Shown here: piece after piece, positions 1 to 12,611 of the stretch
Numbering within the stretch: the first letter of the stretch is position 1
Layout: each line of letters opens with the position of its first letter
Assembly: GCA_001692895.1 (NCBI GenBank)
Contig: KV748239.1
Location: forward strand, 529,206 to 593,205
Direction: 5' to 3'
From: Cenococcum geophilum 1.58
Lineage: Eukaryota; Ascomycota; Dothideomycetes; Gloniales; Gloniaceae
Length of the DNA stretch: 64,000 nt
Position numbers and translations under genes: made by a program
Notes under the pieces: model-generated
Told to the model about the DNA's origin: nothing
What the model saw: the letters and a program-made list of their open reading frames with translations, nothing else
Databases searched by the model: none

Positions 1-3000
1 CTTCCTTGCTGTTATAGTATAGGTTGTAATAGTACTAGATAGTGTTACAGGTATAGGCAGATTACCATAGGTTGCCGTAGATTGCCGTAGATTGCGGTTA
101 CGTGGCACAGAGATCGTATACGCCCTCTTTGCTATATTTACACGTTAATTAACTAGGTTACTAATATAATACGTTCTACCTATTCCACTATCTTTAACTT
201 AATTTAGTTTGTGTCGATAAGTTATTTAAGGGCTAATAATGGTTTGCTTTTAGTTATAGCGTCTATAGGGTTACTGTCTCTATTAATCTATTTAACTTCC
301 ACTATTTCGCGTCTTTTATATAACTGGCGTAGGCATATAACATTAATCATAAGTCTCTTCTCTTATGTAGTTCCTAGTTTAACAAGGCATTTATAAATTA
401 ACTTAGAATTAGTGTAAAGAATAAGTAAAAGGCTAATATTAAGTTGCAATTCGATTATGGCTTTGATTACAGCGCTAATATTAAAACTATGGGCCATAGC
501 ATATAATTTGGAGGCTAGTACGCTTCTAATGATTCTCTTACACTTAACTAAGAACCAGTAGATAATATTCGCCTTATTTAATAAGTCTGCTAGTATTAGG
601 ATATATCTAATCTATAATAAGAGGTCTTTATTATTTGCGAATAAGGAATCAGTAAATATAAGTAGTTAAAGTGTCTTTATGTCAAGCTTAACAAAGCTTA
701 AGCCTCTTATTAAGTTCTCAATTTGCTACTAAATTCTCTTATTAAGTAGTTTTGCGTCTTTTTCGTTAGGGTTAATTACCTAGGCAGCGTAGGATAAATT
801 AAAAGAAGCTTTAGGCTGGTATACGGACGTAATATAAGCTCCTCTTGCTCGTTGGGCAATATATTAGTCCTTAGGTGTAAGTACTATATAAATAGTGCCT
901 CTAGAACTAGTTGTTATAGTAGCTTCCTTAATATTAATAAGGGTTAAGTTCTGGCATTAGCGCTCTTATATAAGCGTGATTACGTAATCCTATTATTAGA
1001 TAATGCCTTTATTAAACTTAATTAGGTATTCCGGTGTAAGTTACTCGCGTTCTTTAGTTGGGAACTTAGCTTTCTTAATCTTCTCCTATTCCGAAGCTGT
1101 AAAAACTAAGTTAGCTAGTAGAAGGGTGTTATTAGTCTATAAACTAACTATTCCAAAACTTATAGGGTTGTTAAGGTGAAGTAGGTAGGGGTTATAAGTA
1201 AATTGGCTTATGTTTAGTTCTTTAATATAGTGGTTATAGTAAGTCTTAAACTAATAATTACCTACCTTAGGAATGCCGTATAAAGGTCTAACAACCTTTA
1301 GAATTATGCCTTATAAGACTCTAAGTGCTATACTAAGTTTAAAAGGTGCTTTAATATAAAAGTCTCGGTTTAGTTTTATAGTTAATTATATATAGGCCTA
1401 TAAAATATCTCGTAAGTAGAGATATGTACTATTATTCTAAGTTATAGCTATAATGCAAAGAATAAGGCGTTAGCTAACTCGTTAAATTATAGGTAATTAG
1501 GTTAGTATAAGGTCTTTCTCTAGGTCGTTATAGGCCTATATAACTAGTCTTAACTTCTTAAAGGCTTTATTAGTGCCGGGGTTCTTAATCTCGTTAACAA
1601 ATCTAGAATTAAATACTCTATTACCTTATAGTATATCCTTAGGGTTAACTAGTTTAAAAACTCCTTTCTTAAGCAATCCCTTAATCTCCTTCTGGCGTAA
1701 TGCTATAAACTAATTAGGATTTATAAGTTGATTATTATCCTTATCCTGCAGATAAATTAAGATATTTACAGTATTTACTTTAATAGGGTACTTGTGTGGT
1801 TTACCTCTTCTACATTTAACGGTTTAAGGTTAAGGTTTAAGCTCGGTTTAAGGTAAAAGTAGTTTAATATCATTATCTTCTAGTTGCGTATCTTCTGTAA
1901 TTTCGGGGTCTACTATATATAGTTTTACAACTATACTACGGAAGTTGGTGGGTTTATAGGGAAGTTATATAGTATAGGTCTTATTTTTAATGCTAAGTAG
2001 GTTATACGGACCGACCAGTAGCTGGGTTAGCCTGTAGGTCCTTCTCTCCATACTAATATAGGTAAGTTAAGTAGTAGGTTATAAATTGCGGTTGTCTTAG
2101 GTCTGTTACACATATTAAGGGCATCTACTACTTAGCGCTTAGCTCTAAGCTTCTTAACTTCTTCTATAGCCTTTTTAAGAGCTACTGCTCGTTTTATAAC
2201 CGTAGGATTGGGTACATCGGATTCCACTATATATAGGTAAGCTCCAAATACTAATAAGGTAAATATAAGACCATTAGGGCCTACGGAGTCGTTAATTGCT
2301 TTAAAAGCCATTTACAACGCTATATCTTTATTAATATCTAGTAGTTCCGCAATAATAATATAGTATATACAACGGAGGGGGCTATAGTAACGTTTTACCA
2401 TTCTAACTAAATTATGGGCTTTAATAGGTATGCCTTTTATAACTATTCCGAGTATTATAGCGTATTATTTAAATTCTTTACTTATAAAGTTCTTGCCTAT
2501 ATTATATATAATAATATTAAGGGGTCCTAGGTATATATTAATCTAGCACATTTATAGTATATCCCATATATACTTAGCGCTAATACTTTATAGCTATCTG
2601 CCGGCTTAAAATTGTATTCCTTTATCAATAATATATAGCAGAGGTGTGCCATTAATATATATAATATCAACCATAATTAAGTAGTTAAAATTAATATTAT
2701 TATATAAGGTAAATCTAAATCTACCAGGCGACTTTCCATATTTTTAACAATAGTGGTAGTAGCGTATAAGATGGTCTAAAGTCTTGCTATTAATGTCGTG
2801 CCCTAAGCGTTTAAGTATTTATATAAGACGCTCAACTAAAGGGTAACCAAAGCGACGATATAGTCGTCTTAATTTAATGTTAGTTAAGTAGTAAGGGTTT
2901 TAATTAAATAATATAGTTAAGTAGTTATATAGGGATGTGTTCTAAAGGAGGAATAGATAGCTAAAGTAATATATAACTAGTACTTCGCTCTAAGGGGTAA

Positions 3001-4980
3001 TTAGCATATTTTTTAGGTTGTTAAAGTACACTTATAGTTAATCTATATCTGCCAAGCAGAGCAAAAATAGGGTGTCGACTTTAATAATATAAAACTTAAT
3101 TATGCCGATTAGGGTAGTTACTTTAGTTAATCTAATTAATAAGGTTAATCCGATGCCGAATTGTACATTAACTATACCTTATGTAGTAGTATTAAGTTAT
3201 ATACCGGTATTAAGTCTTTAGAATGCTAGGAATTAACCATATCCTACTATAGATTGTTTAGATACTCCTATATTAATTATTATACCTATAAAGTAGTCTG
3301 TAGTATAACGGGACGTAAATATAGTTATATTATAGGTAAAGGGGTCCTGGTTAGTTATAAGAGGTATTATATTATTTATGGTTATAACCGAATAGCTAAA
3401 GGCTTTATTAGCTAGGGTAGCAGCTATAAAAGTTGCTTTATACTATTCTACTTAGCCAAAAGAGGTATAGAAGTGGTTAATGTCTAGTTAAGAGTTCTTG
3501 TTAGTTGCCTTATAATTTATATTAATAGTTAGTGCTTAGAAAGCTTCCTTAAGCTCTTCTTCTAAGTTAATATTATTATCCTTATAGTCCATAATATATT
3601 AATTAAGTCGTTTATTAAATCGGTTATTAAATTTACTAAACTTGTCTCTATTAGCGGTTCTAAACTTAGCTTTAGACTCTTCTTATTCTTCTTAGGTATA
3701 GTTCTATAATTAGCAGCCTTCCTTATTATATATAAAGCAACGTAGTTTATAACATAGAGAGAAATAGGGGCGGGTGCGATTATAGTTGTGGTTTTAGTTA
3801 TAAGTTCGGTTTTAATATTAGTTGTGGTTTTAATACCAATTATAGTTATTCTCCCGTCCAAAGTACCGACGATCTATATAGTAAGCTTAAGTTTAAGCTT
3901 ACTCTAGGTTCTATTTTTTATAAGCCGTAATTAAGGACTATAGTTTATTAATAAGGGGGCCTAGTTCTTAAGGTGGGTCTAATACAGCAAATTAGTATAT
4001 ATAAATTCCCTAGCAAGATATAACAAGTTTATTAGTTAGGAATAGTGTTATTCATAGTTCTGGGGTAAGGCCATGCTATAGTTGGGAGAGTGTATTAATT
4101 AATATTTGGAGGCAATCGCTAGTTAATTTATCTGTGTTCTTATCCATTATCGTCCTTAATAAGATTGCATTCTATTTACTAAGGTTCTTATATTCTAAGC
4201 TAGGGCCTTTAAAGAAATTACAAAGGTGCCTACAAGCGTCTTTAAATAAGAGATTACTAAGTCTACTATTAAAGTACTGGTTTAAGGCTAGACCTATTAA
4301 TATAATTAGTAGAGCTTTATTATAAGCCTCTTATAAAACATTAAATTGGCTGCAAATACTATAGAAGATAGTAAGTTTATAATCAAAGCTGCCATTTATA
4401 CTATTATATTTAAGTTCCTCTATATATATTTTTGCTACGTTAGAAATCTCTTTGCCCTATCCTAATATAGTTAGCATCTATAGGAGGGGAACGGTTTAGG
4501 GTCGTAGGGTTACGTACGGTAAAGGTCCTACTAGTGTTTCTTTAAATAGTGGTAGGGTTATAGTCTAGACACTTAATAGTTATTATAGTTAAAATGGGGT
4601 TATATAAACTGTTAGGTCTTATAATACTTTATAGTTAAGACCGCGCTTAAGTATATTATTTATTTTATTTAACTAAAACCTATTTTTATCTAGCTTATTA
4701 TATACCTTATCCAAGTTCTCTTAAGTCTAGGAATATTAACGTTCTTCCTGGGTTAATTTAAATAAGAGTTGCGTATATATTATACATTTCTCCTTTATGC
4801 GTACGTATACTCCTTTATGTCGTAGGAAGGTATATATACTTTAATAGTGCTATACATTTACTTTTAAAAATATATTAACACTAAATATTTTAAAATCGTC
4901 TTAAAAGGAGGACTAAAGTCTATTATCTATTAACTTGTACTTGTTATATTCCTATAACTTAAATAGTGTAAAGTCTATAA
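1..4980 (-). mobile_element. RIP-degraded Ty1/copia retrotransposon, runs off left edge
   Basis: Read on the minus strand, this stretch gives, in order, a gag-like region, an integrase, a copia-type reverse transcriptase (RVT_2) and an RNase H. That order (integrase before RT) is diagnostic of Ty1/copia. All frames are broken by TAA and TAG, mostly where Gln or Trp is expected, and the DNA is extremely rich in TA. Both facts fit RIP. The 3' LTR should lie at or beyond the left edge. I could not define the 5' LTR on the right; the limit there is set by the next element at 4992. Confidence 0.75.
150..3560 (-). pseudogene. copia Pol relic: integrase, RVT_2 reverse transcriptase, RNase H
   Basis: The integrase lies at about 2830-2000, with a zinc-finger-like HHCC region near 2830-2710 followed by the catalytic core. 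RVT_2 lies at about 1720-900, with the family words NSRFVNEIKNPGT and YLRDI. RNase H lies at about 700-150, with ASKLYAMAHSFNI and DSNPIDAITKSKP. In the best frame many Gln/Trp codons are stops, so no protein can be made. Domain identity is from reading these words against the known fungal copia polyprotein; limits are approximate. The short open frame at 3562-3861 (minus) is upstream gag/linker sequence of the same relic. Confidence 0.7.
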
Positions 4981-5055
4981 GGTCTTTACTACGTCAGGAA
5001 AACGGGGAGTGGCGTAGGAAATTTGGTTTCGCTAAAAGTACTTTTGGGGCCCAGG

Positions 5056-5275
5056 GCTAGCTTTCCGCCATATTAGCCAAACCCTGGGGCTGTACGCTAG
5101 CTTTTCGCCATATTAGCCAAACCCTAGGGCTATACGCTGGCTTTTTGCCATATTAGCCAAACCCTAGGGCTGTACGCTAGCTTTTCGCCATATTAGCCAA
5201 ACCCTAGGGCTATACGCTGGCTTTTCGCCATATTAGCTAAACCCTAGGGCTATACGCCAGCTTCTAGCTATAAAA
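5056..5275 (+). repeat. 40-bp tandem repeat, about 5.5 copies
   Basis: The segment CTTTTCGCCATATTAGCC recurs at 5061, 5101, 5141, 5181 and 5221, exactly 40 bp apart, joined by AAACCCTAGGGCTATACGC. Differences between units are mostly C/T or G/A, as expected from RIP. A decayed start of a sixth unit is at 5261. It lies just inside the left TIR of the element. Confidence 0.9.
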
Positions 5276-5576
5276 TAAATATTATTACTATTATTGCATT
5301 TATTGCTATTAGGGTATTAAAATTCTAAAGGCCTCCTATAGGCTCCTAGTAGGCTTTTTAGCAGGCTCTTAGCAGGACTTTAATTTTCCTAATTATTTAA
5401 ATCGTCCTATATAACAGTACCATTAGGTCCCCATTCTATTCCTAATAGCCTTTACACGTGCCTTTATATACCCCTTATACACCTAAATGCCACCTTATTT
5501 TTTAACCTTTCTTTACCCTCCTTACCTAGGGAGGCACCAGAACGGCAGCCAGCAGAGGACTGTGACCAGAACTAGA

Positions 5577-6250
5577 CGACGGTCGTTAAAACCAGACGAC
5601 GGTAGAACCAGACGACGACCATTTGAACGACCAGCCAGCGAACACCACGATCAATTCGATCGATCGATCGAATCGAACTAGAGCCTCAATATTAACCTGT
5701 CACCAAATCAAATCGAATTAAGGCCTCCTAAGGAGGCACCCCAGATAACCACCGTTCGAATGTACAGCCGGCGAACGCCTGTAAAGAACGATTCGAATCA
5801 ATTAGAGCCTTTAATCGGGCCGATCCCTTCCCTAAATTAAATCAGGTACTGATATGGCAGGTAGGCAGGCAGGCAGGTAGGCAGGCAGGCAGGCAGGNAG
5901 GCAGGTAGGTAGGTAGGTAGGTAGGTAAGCAGACAGGTAGGTAGGCAGGTAGGACCGTCGCTAGAACTATGACCGTCGCCGGAGCTAGACGATAATCGTT
6001 TAAACAACCAGCTAGTAAACACCATGATTAATTTAATTAGTCAATCGAATTAAACCAGAGCCTTAATATTACCCTATTACTAAATCAAATTGAATTAAAT
6101 CGAGGCCTCTTAGGGAGGCACCCCAGACGACCACTATTTAAATGTATAGCCAGCAAACACCCATAGAGAACGATTCGAATTAATATAATTAATCGCAATC
6201 AAATTAAGCAGAGCCTTCGATCGGGCCGACCTCTATCCCGAATTATAGAT
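5577..6250 (+). repeat. Direct duplication of a ~290-bp unit
   Basis: Positions 5577-5860 and 5961-6250 are diverged copies of one unit. Each holds, in order, the GACGAC/GACCGT stretch, a CCAGCCAGCGAACACC-like word, AGAGCCT...AATATTA, GAGGCACCCCAGA, a second CAGC(C)GGCGAACGCC-like word and GAGCCT...CGGGCCGA, and each ends at the start of a tetranucleotide array. The second copy carries more C-to-T and G-to-A changes. Confidence 0.75.
5853..5965 (+). repeat. GGCA/GGTA tetranucleotide array
   Basis: Imperfect run of GGCA and GGTA units with one N at 5898. It follows the first copy of the 290-bp unit. The reverse-strand open frame here, a Leu-Pro-Thr-Cys repeat, is only the array translated. 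Confidence 0.85.
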
Positions 6251-6455
6251 ACAGACAGGTAGGTATAGATAAGTAGGTACGATAGGTAGGCACAGACAGG
6301 TAGGCACAAACAAGTAGGATAGTTAGATAGGCAAGATAGGCAGGATAGGCAGGATAGGTAGGACAGGTAGGATAGGCAGGACAGGCAGAATAGGTAGGGT
6401 AGGTAGGGCAGGTAGGGCAGGCAGGGCAGGTAGGGCAGGCACGTAGGTACGCAGG
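6247..6455 (+). repeat. GGTA/GGCA/GACA tetranucleotide array
   Basis: Second tetranucleotide array of the element, following the second 290-bp unit and mixing AGGT, AGGC, AGAT and ACAG steps. It is the counterpart of the array at 23838-24260 on the opposite strand. Confidence 0.85.
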
Positions 6456-6621
6456 CACTAGGCCTAGTTAGGAAATTAGTACATAGCCGGCGGATCATCG
6501 GGAACGCCGCCAATTGACAATTTAGAGTCTGCGAGAGATATCCCTTATAGCTACCATTAATTTTAAATTTTAAATTTTATTATTTATTTTATAATTATAA
6601 ATATTGCAGCTATAGGAAATA

Positions 6622-6772
6622 TTATATAAAATGTATAAAATGTATAAATGTATAAAATGTATAAAATATATAAAATGTATAAAATGTATAAAATGTATAA
6701 AATGTATAAAATGTATAAAATGTATAAAATGTATAAAATGTATAAAATGTATAAAACGTACGAAACGCATAA
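6622..6772 (+). repeat. 9-bp microsatellite (AAAATGTAT)n
   Basis: About 16 near-perfect tandem copies of AAAATGTAT. Since 9 is a multiple of 3, open frames appear on both strands (a Lys-Cys-Ile repeat forward, an Ile-His-Phe repeat reverse); these are not genes. Confidence 0.95.
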
Positions 6773-6945
6773 AATATATAAAACATGCTAATGTTACTAA
6801 TGTTGCTAATATGGCCCTGGGCTAGCCCTGGGCTAGCGTAAATAAGTATATATAAGCAGATTAGCGGATCCAGCTAAAATGACCCCGGGCCAGCCCCGGG
6901 CTAGCCCCTAGCTAGCCCCTACTACCCTCCTGTTTTCCTGACGTA

Positions 6946-7639
6946 GTTACCATTTATATATTAATCCCGTTCCTTTATTATTCTATTTTTACCTTCTAAT
7001 CTATAAGTATAGCTATCTTAAAAGAAATAAGGAAGATGCGTAGAATAGTTTAGGGGACGGTTTAAGTGGTCGTTTAAGGGACAGTTTAAGTAGTAGTTGG
7101 GGTGGTCGCGTTTTTAGTGTAGTCGCGTTCTTAACGTAGTTACGTTAACTACTAGTATAGTAGTCTGTCTCTAGTTAAGGTGGAGTGTTAAACGTCTTCT
7201 AAATCTAGGGTAGATTTAAGGTATTTCTAGGTAAGATAGAGCGTTAGACGTCTTCCAAATCCAGAGTACTTTAATTCTCTTTAACTAAAATAGGGCCTTT
7301 ATAAGGTGGAGCGTAAACATCTTTTAAGCAAGTGCATATCTCCTAATCTGTGCGCGCTTACTAATTAGTATTAATATAACTTTTATAATGTGCAGAATAT
7401 ATATATTACAATGATATGTACTATACGGTGTTGTAGATAGATAATTCTCTAAGATCTACGCGTCGTGAGAGGTAAGGCTTGTCGCGTGTTCTCCTATAAC
7501 CTCTGTCAACTAATTACGATTTTCCATACCCGGCATAGAAAATCGCCATTGGCTCGCTTACCACTAGCGCCTTAGCCGCCCTCACGATATGTCCAACACT
7601 TCTAGCTATAATAACTTAAGCCTCGCTTAGTCTCTTTAT
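6946..7639. other. Gene-free repeat-derived spacer
   Basis: No gene is visible. A less RIP-affected patch at about 7515-7600 contains an inverted repeat, GATTTTCCATA...TATAGAAAATC. A decayed relative lies, in the opposite orientation, at about 11718-11760 near the 3' end of chromovirus B, so this patch is probably the end of another retroelement. Confidence 0.4.
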
Positions 7640-10600
7640 ATATCACTCTAACTTAGTACTATTATATCTTATGTTATTAAGTATCCCTAATATCGACCTA
7701 GCCTATAATCCAATCGATCCTTAGGTTATATTCCTATAACTAAGGTATTCTTAATACTACCTTATCCCATCCTAATAGTAGGATATTAAAAGATATTTTA
7801 ATTCGTCTTCCTTTAATAGTTATCTAAATAGGTCCTATTTTAAGATTAATAATCCCTCCTCTATAGGCTATTAGATCTCCTAAAATTATAACTAATAGGT
7901 AAAGTTGTTCCTTTTATCCGTAAGGTAATTTTATTCTTTTAACTGCTACTAATAAGATATAGTTCCGCATTACTCTACTATCTATTAGTGCTTTAAACTA
8001 CTAATCTTACTAATTAACTCTTAAATTTAGGTATTGTTCTTAAATTCCTTTAAGGGTCTAAGGCTCTACTACTAGCTCCCTTTAGTTCTATAGGCCTCTA
8101 CTTTTCCTAACTATTAGCTACTTAATCCTATTACGCTTAGCTCGTTTTTTTTAGCTAATACCTAGTTTACTTTTTATCTTTAATATACTATAGACATATA
8201 TTCTTTAGGTATTTCTACTACTATTATCTATTTAAGCATTTTTCTATAAGGAATCTTTTTAGTTAAAGTATTAAGTCTCCTAACTTCTAAACTTCTATTA
8301 AATAATATTTATATATATACTTAGCATTCCTATATTATCGCTTATCTAGCGCCTAATATATCCTTATAAAGTATTTCTAATTCTTCTTTTTTGGATTCTT
8401 ATATATTTCGCATATATTATTTATATATATAATCTATAATAGCGTATAGTATGCCAGGTGCTTTAGGTTAACTCTTAACTTATCTTTATCCTTAAGTTTA
8501 AACCTTTATTATGTTAATCTAAACGTTATAACTTTATTTGCAGGTACTAAGATACACTTCTCGCTTCTTTAGTCCTCTAATTATTCCTTTAAATCCTTTA
8601 ATATTATAATTAAGGCTCCCTTAATATAACTTATCGCTTTTTCCGTAATAGAGTAGTCCTAAATAACTCGCTTATCTAACTATATATAGAAATCTTCCTA
8701 CTTATCATTATGTCGCTATCTATACTACTTTTAATACAGCTATTAGAGTATATACGGCTTGTCTATAAGGAAGTATCTTCTTATTACTATATTGTAATGG
8801 CCCTTTATATATCGTTTTTTAAACCTAGTAGGGATCCCTAGATCCTCCTTATTTTCCAGTTTAATAAGCCACTTAACTTTTAATATACCTACCCTAGGTT
8901 TATTAGTAATTCTTTATATAGGTACTCTATTCCTTATATAACCTAGTATACTAGATCTTTAGTCTAGTTTCTATTCTTACTATATAAGGATTCTTTATCT
9001 AAATTCCGTTATAGTTTTTTTTTGTTTTTGCCTTATAAGTAGATCCTTAAAGTCTTCTTACTTCTTAATCTTAGTTTATTTAATAGTCCTTATTCGTGTC
9101 TAGAAATCTTAGTCTTATAGGATTTTTAATCCTAAGCTTGCTTCTATCTTAAGCTTAACTCTAGCCTTAGTCTAACTAGGCTTTTATAATGTTCTTATCT
9201 TATTCTAAGAATCCTAAGTCTTACTTATCTTATCTTAAGAATCTTATACCTTTAGGAAACTTCGTCCCAAGCTTATTTATATATTATTAAACTAAGCTAT
9301 TACTCTACTCTATTGGTTATCGTCCATTATAGGTCCTTAAGCTTATCTTATCCCGTCTTAGGAATCTTAAGCGTCTTTTATCTCTTCTTAAGAATTTTAA
9401 GCCTATAGCCTTTTGCCTTTATTAAGTGCTAAAGTAGTTTGCTGTTTTACTTCTCTTACGTCTTATAAAGCGATAGATATTATATCTAGTGGGGTTTTAA
9501 TCCCTACTAATATTCCCTATTCTATAGTAGAATTATCCTCTACCTCTTTTATAATATCTCTAAGGTCTATATACTCCTAGTAAGCTACCTTTATTACCTT
9601 ATTATTACTAAATATTTCACCTATATTAAATTTATCGTCTTTAATATCCGATCTACGAACTAGTTTATTAGTTCCTCTAAACTTTAATAATTTTAGCTCT
9701 TATAGCCAATAGCTTACGCTATACTTAGCGTTCTTATAAATTTGGTATACGTTATTATAATAAAACGTAAAACTTTTAATTAAATACTCCCTTATTCCTT
9801 ATAGTATACTATTATCCCTTTATATATATATGTCTTCTACTAGTCTTATTTCTTTTACTATATAGTAATTCTAACTACTTTTATAGTCTTTAATATAATA
9901 ACCTTATTTTCCGTAATTTATATAAGCTCCTTTTTTAAACTATTTTTCTTACTATAAAGTCTGCCTAAACGTCTTCTACTACTAAGATCCCTAGTTTAGC
10001 CTCTGCTCCTTAGACCTTTAATTACTTAATCCTTATCTTTTAGGTTTCCATAGTCGTTTATTCTATTTCTTATTTTCTTTAATACTACTTAGGTCTATTA
10101 GCTTTATGCTATACTATAGTTTCTAATTTTAACTTTATTATTGCGTGCCCTACGCCTTATATAACTATAGAACTCTATTTTAACCCTTCTTAGTCTACTC
10201 TCTTTGGTAGATCCTATTATTAATTTTAATTACTTAATTAATTAAATCCCTAAGAGTATCCGCATCTTTTATTAAGATAATTACATCCTAAACTTTTACT
10301 TTAAGTCCCTACTTATACTATGCTATAAGCGCCTTATCGTTCCATTTAACCTATATTACCAATATTTAAAACTATATTATATATTTAATTGCTAAAGTTC
10401 TTTATACTAGGTTTTAAAGTTTTTATTTTACTATAGTAGTTACCTTTAAGTCTCTAAATATCTGCGTTAAGCGTTTTATAAACCTATTTTAACTTAAGAA
10501 TATATACCGTACCTCCTGGTTAGTAGTTGTTATGCCGTATTCCTATACCTCCGTAAGGTAAGATTTAAACCACTTAAGTGCCCTTCCCGTTAAGAATAAT

Positions 10601-11381
10601 TCTACGTAAGTAACTTAATCTATAGGCGTTTTTAGTTTTACTCCTTCCTATATAACCTTAAAGTGTATTTATATAAGAAATCCCTTAAGCTTTAACTTCT
10701 CCCCTAAAAATCGCTTAATTAAGGGTAACTTAACCTTAGCTACTTTAATCCCGTTAATCCTTTCTTTAAGTATCCTATTATTGTCTATTAATTAATTAAC
10801 TATTTCCTATAGCTGTCCAACGGTAACTGGCTAAGAGTTAGTATCTGCTATACTAGTATTATTACCTAATCCCAATATAGTCGCTGCCGTTAACGCTGTC
10901 GTGGCTACTGCTTTTAGTAGTATATTATTTAACTTCTTTTACTATAACCTTAGTAGTGAATATATAATAAAGCCTTGTAGGAAATACTATAGTAGACTTA
11001 CTAGTGGGCTAGGTATATAGGTATAGAATAGTTAATAACGTAAATATAACTAGTAGAGTAGTTACCTAATAGATTAACTCTAATTATATTCTAAGATTTA
11101 CTATAAAGAAGAAGAACTATCTATAGAGACCGTGTGTCCTTAAATATATAACTCCTCCCCATAGTAAAGGGTTTAGTACGTTAGTACGTTAGTACATTAG
11201 TAGATTACGTTCCCATGTTCTTACGTTCTTACGTTCCGAACTTATAACGTAACTAGTTATATAACTCGGCTACTTCTTATCCTATAGCTCGATCGGTTCT
11301 AGCGCCTCCTATACTATCTTAACCAACCCGTTTATATCTGTCCTTAGTAGTCGCACTACTGCCAATATAAGGTCCGTAACA
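7640..11381 (-). mobile_element. Ty3/Gypsy family A, copy 1 (5' part, minus strand)
   Basis: On the minus strand the element starts at 11381 with an LTR beginning TGTTACGGAC. Next come a retrotransposon gag region (about 10950-10200; words WNDKALIA and DADTLRDLI) and, further on, a retropepsin-like segment (about 8010-7690; words FKAL-D and LQEYNLRIDWI). No RT or integrase follows, so this copy is truncated. Stops fall at Gln/Trp positions (RIP). The same LTR and gag recur at 33269-34589. Confidence 0.65.
11133..11381 (-). repeat. LTR of Gypsy family A, copy 1
   Basis: This roughly 250-bp segment matches 34340-34589. Read on the minus strand it begins TGTTACGGAC, a typical LTR start. The inner limit is approximate because no second LTR of this copy was found. 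Near the middle is a short run of a 9-bp unit (GTACGTTAG). Confidence 0.6.
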
Positions 11382-11449
11382 GATCCCTAGTTCTACTTTT
11401 ACTCCTTAGTCCTCTAATTACTTAATCCTTAACCTTTAGGTTTCCGTAG
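11382..11449 (-). mobile_element. Fragment of Gypsy family A copy 2, left of chromovirus B
   Basis: These 68 bp match gag sequence of family A at about 9985-10045 and stop exactly at the chromovirus B LTR. The match resumes after B at 33269, which shows that B was inserted into a second family-A element. Confidence 0.65.
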
Positions 11450-11636
11450 TGTCATAGCTTTATAATATAGGTAGGCTAAATAACTACGTTATAGTATAAA
11501 GAGGGGAAGAAGGTAAAAAGGGATATTATATACAAATAGTAAGGCCAGCCGCTAAGGAGCTAGTGGTAGGCTAGCTAATAGTAGAAAATAGTACAAGATA
11601 GTATAAAACAGTATGCGTTAGGTTAGTGCCGTAATA
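11450..11636 (-). repeat. 3' LTR of chromovirus B
   Basis: 187 bp, the same length as its partner at 33082-33268. The ends are TGTCATAGC and CCGTAATA; the partner starts TGTTACAGC. The final TA instead of CA is a RIP-type change. Confidence 0.8.
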
Positions 11637-11849
11637 GTATTCCCCTCCCTAGAAGGTTTGGTCCCCAAGCTATATAGTATATTTTTTACTATAAAGATAT
11701 CACTTTTACTTACCGCCCTTAACCGAGCTAATAGCAATTTTCTATACTAGGGATAGAAAATCCTAATTAGTCGGCTTAATAAATAAAGTTAGTAGAACTA
11801 TATACTACTACTATATAGCGCTCTTAGTAAAGATCTTAACTAATTAGAT

Positions 11850-11872
11850 AACTTTAACCGGCGGTTAAAGTT
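11850..11872 (-). promoter_or_regulatory. Palindrome upstream of the 3' LTR of chromovirus B
   Basis: A 23-bp inverted repeat with perfect 11-bp arms (AACTTTAACCG and its complement) around one base, followed in element sense by ATCTAATTAGTTA. The same module lies at 29502-29524 in chromovirus C, also between the end of pol and the 3' LTR. The role is unknown; RNA hairpin, terminator or priming-related functions are guesses. Confidence 0.5.
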
Positions 11873-12611
11873 CTATAAGATCTTAACCACCGTAAATTAT
11901 CTTAGTAATTGGCTACGGCGTAACTCTCCCTTATCTCGTGCCCAGTCTGGGGGTCCTGGCTTCCTAGGGTGTTATTTATAAAACTTTAGTAGTGCGCGCT
12001 CGCACCCTTTTAGGGATTTCTCGGGTTCCTAGGTTTTTTTATTATAATACTTCTACTTAATATAATATATTAGGCCGTGCTCGTCTAATTATTTATTATA
12101 TATATTAAGAATCTTCTTAAATTCCCACTTGTTTATAATATTGTCGTTATTATCCCTTTTAGCTATCCCGCCTATAATATTACAACGTTCCTCTTTATTA
12201 ATGTATACTTAGTTAGGGATCTCTTTAAGGAACTAGAGGTGGCCTTTTAAAATATAAAAAGACTTATTAACATGGATATAGTCTAGGAGGTTAATTATAA
12301 CTACTTCTCTATAGGTAGCTAGGACGGGCTTAGGTTCATCCTAGTTATTATTTAACTTCCTCTTAGGTCGGTTAGTTTTTATATATTTAAGGCTAACTAT
12401 AACCATATTATCCTTTTTAAATATTATACCTTTATTCCATTTTATATTGGCGTTATCTTTATAGCTTTGCTAGAAGATATAAGCTAGGGCCTTAAGCTAA
12501 GTTAAGATACGCTTAAAGCGGTTAATAAAAGCATTAGCTTATAGGTACTCTTTCTTTATATATATAGACAGGGCTAATAGCTAGGGGCCCGCTAGTTTAA
12601 CGTCTAGATAT

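Larger units (their letters stand above)
4992..6943. mobile_element. Satellite-carrying TIR element, copy 1 (CGTCAGGAAA ends)
   Basis: The element starts CGTCAGGAAAACGG and ends with the inverted complement GTTTTCCTGACG, flanked on both sides by TA (4990-4991 and 6944-6945). Inside are a 40-bp tandem array, a conserved block (5421-5535), a short GACGAC array, two tetranucleotide arrays separated by a duplicated 290-bp unit, a 9-bp array and CCCGGGCTAGC-type repeats near the right end. No coding frame survives beyond those generated by the arrays. The 5421-6260 portion recurs inverted inside the element at 23448-25657. It looks like a non-autonomous DNA transposon; the superfamily is not clear. 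Confidence 0.65.

Noticed and set aside
5049-5275. CRISPR-like regular repeat array
   Set aside because: Units are contiguous 40-bp tandem copies without unique spacers, in a eukaryotic transposon context.
5837-6825. Cys/Pro/Leu-rich and Ile-His-Phe-rich open frames
   Set aside because: Products of tetranucleotide and 9-bp arrays.
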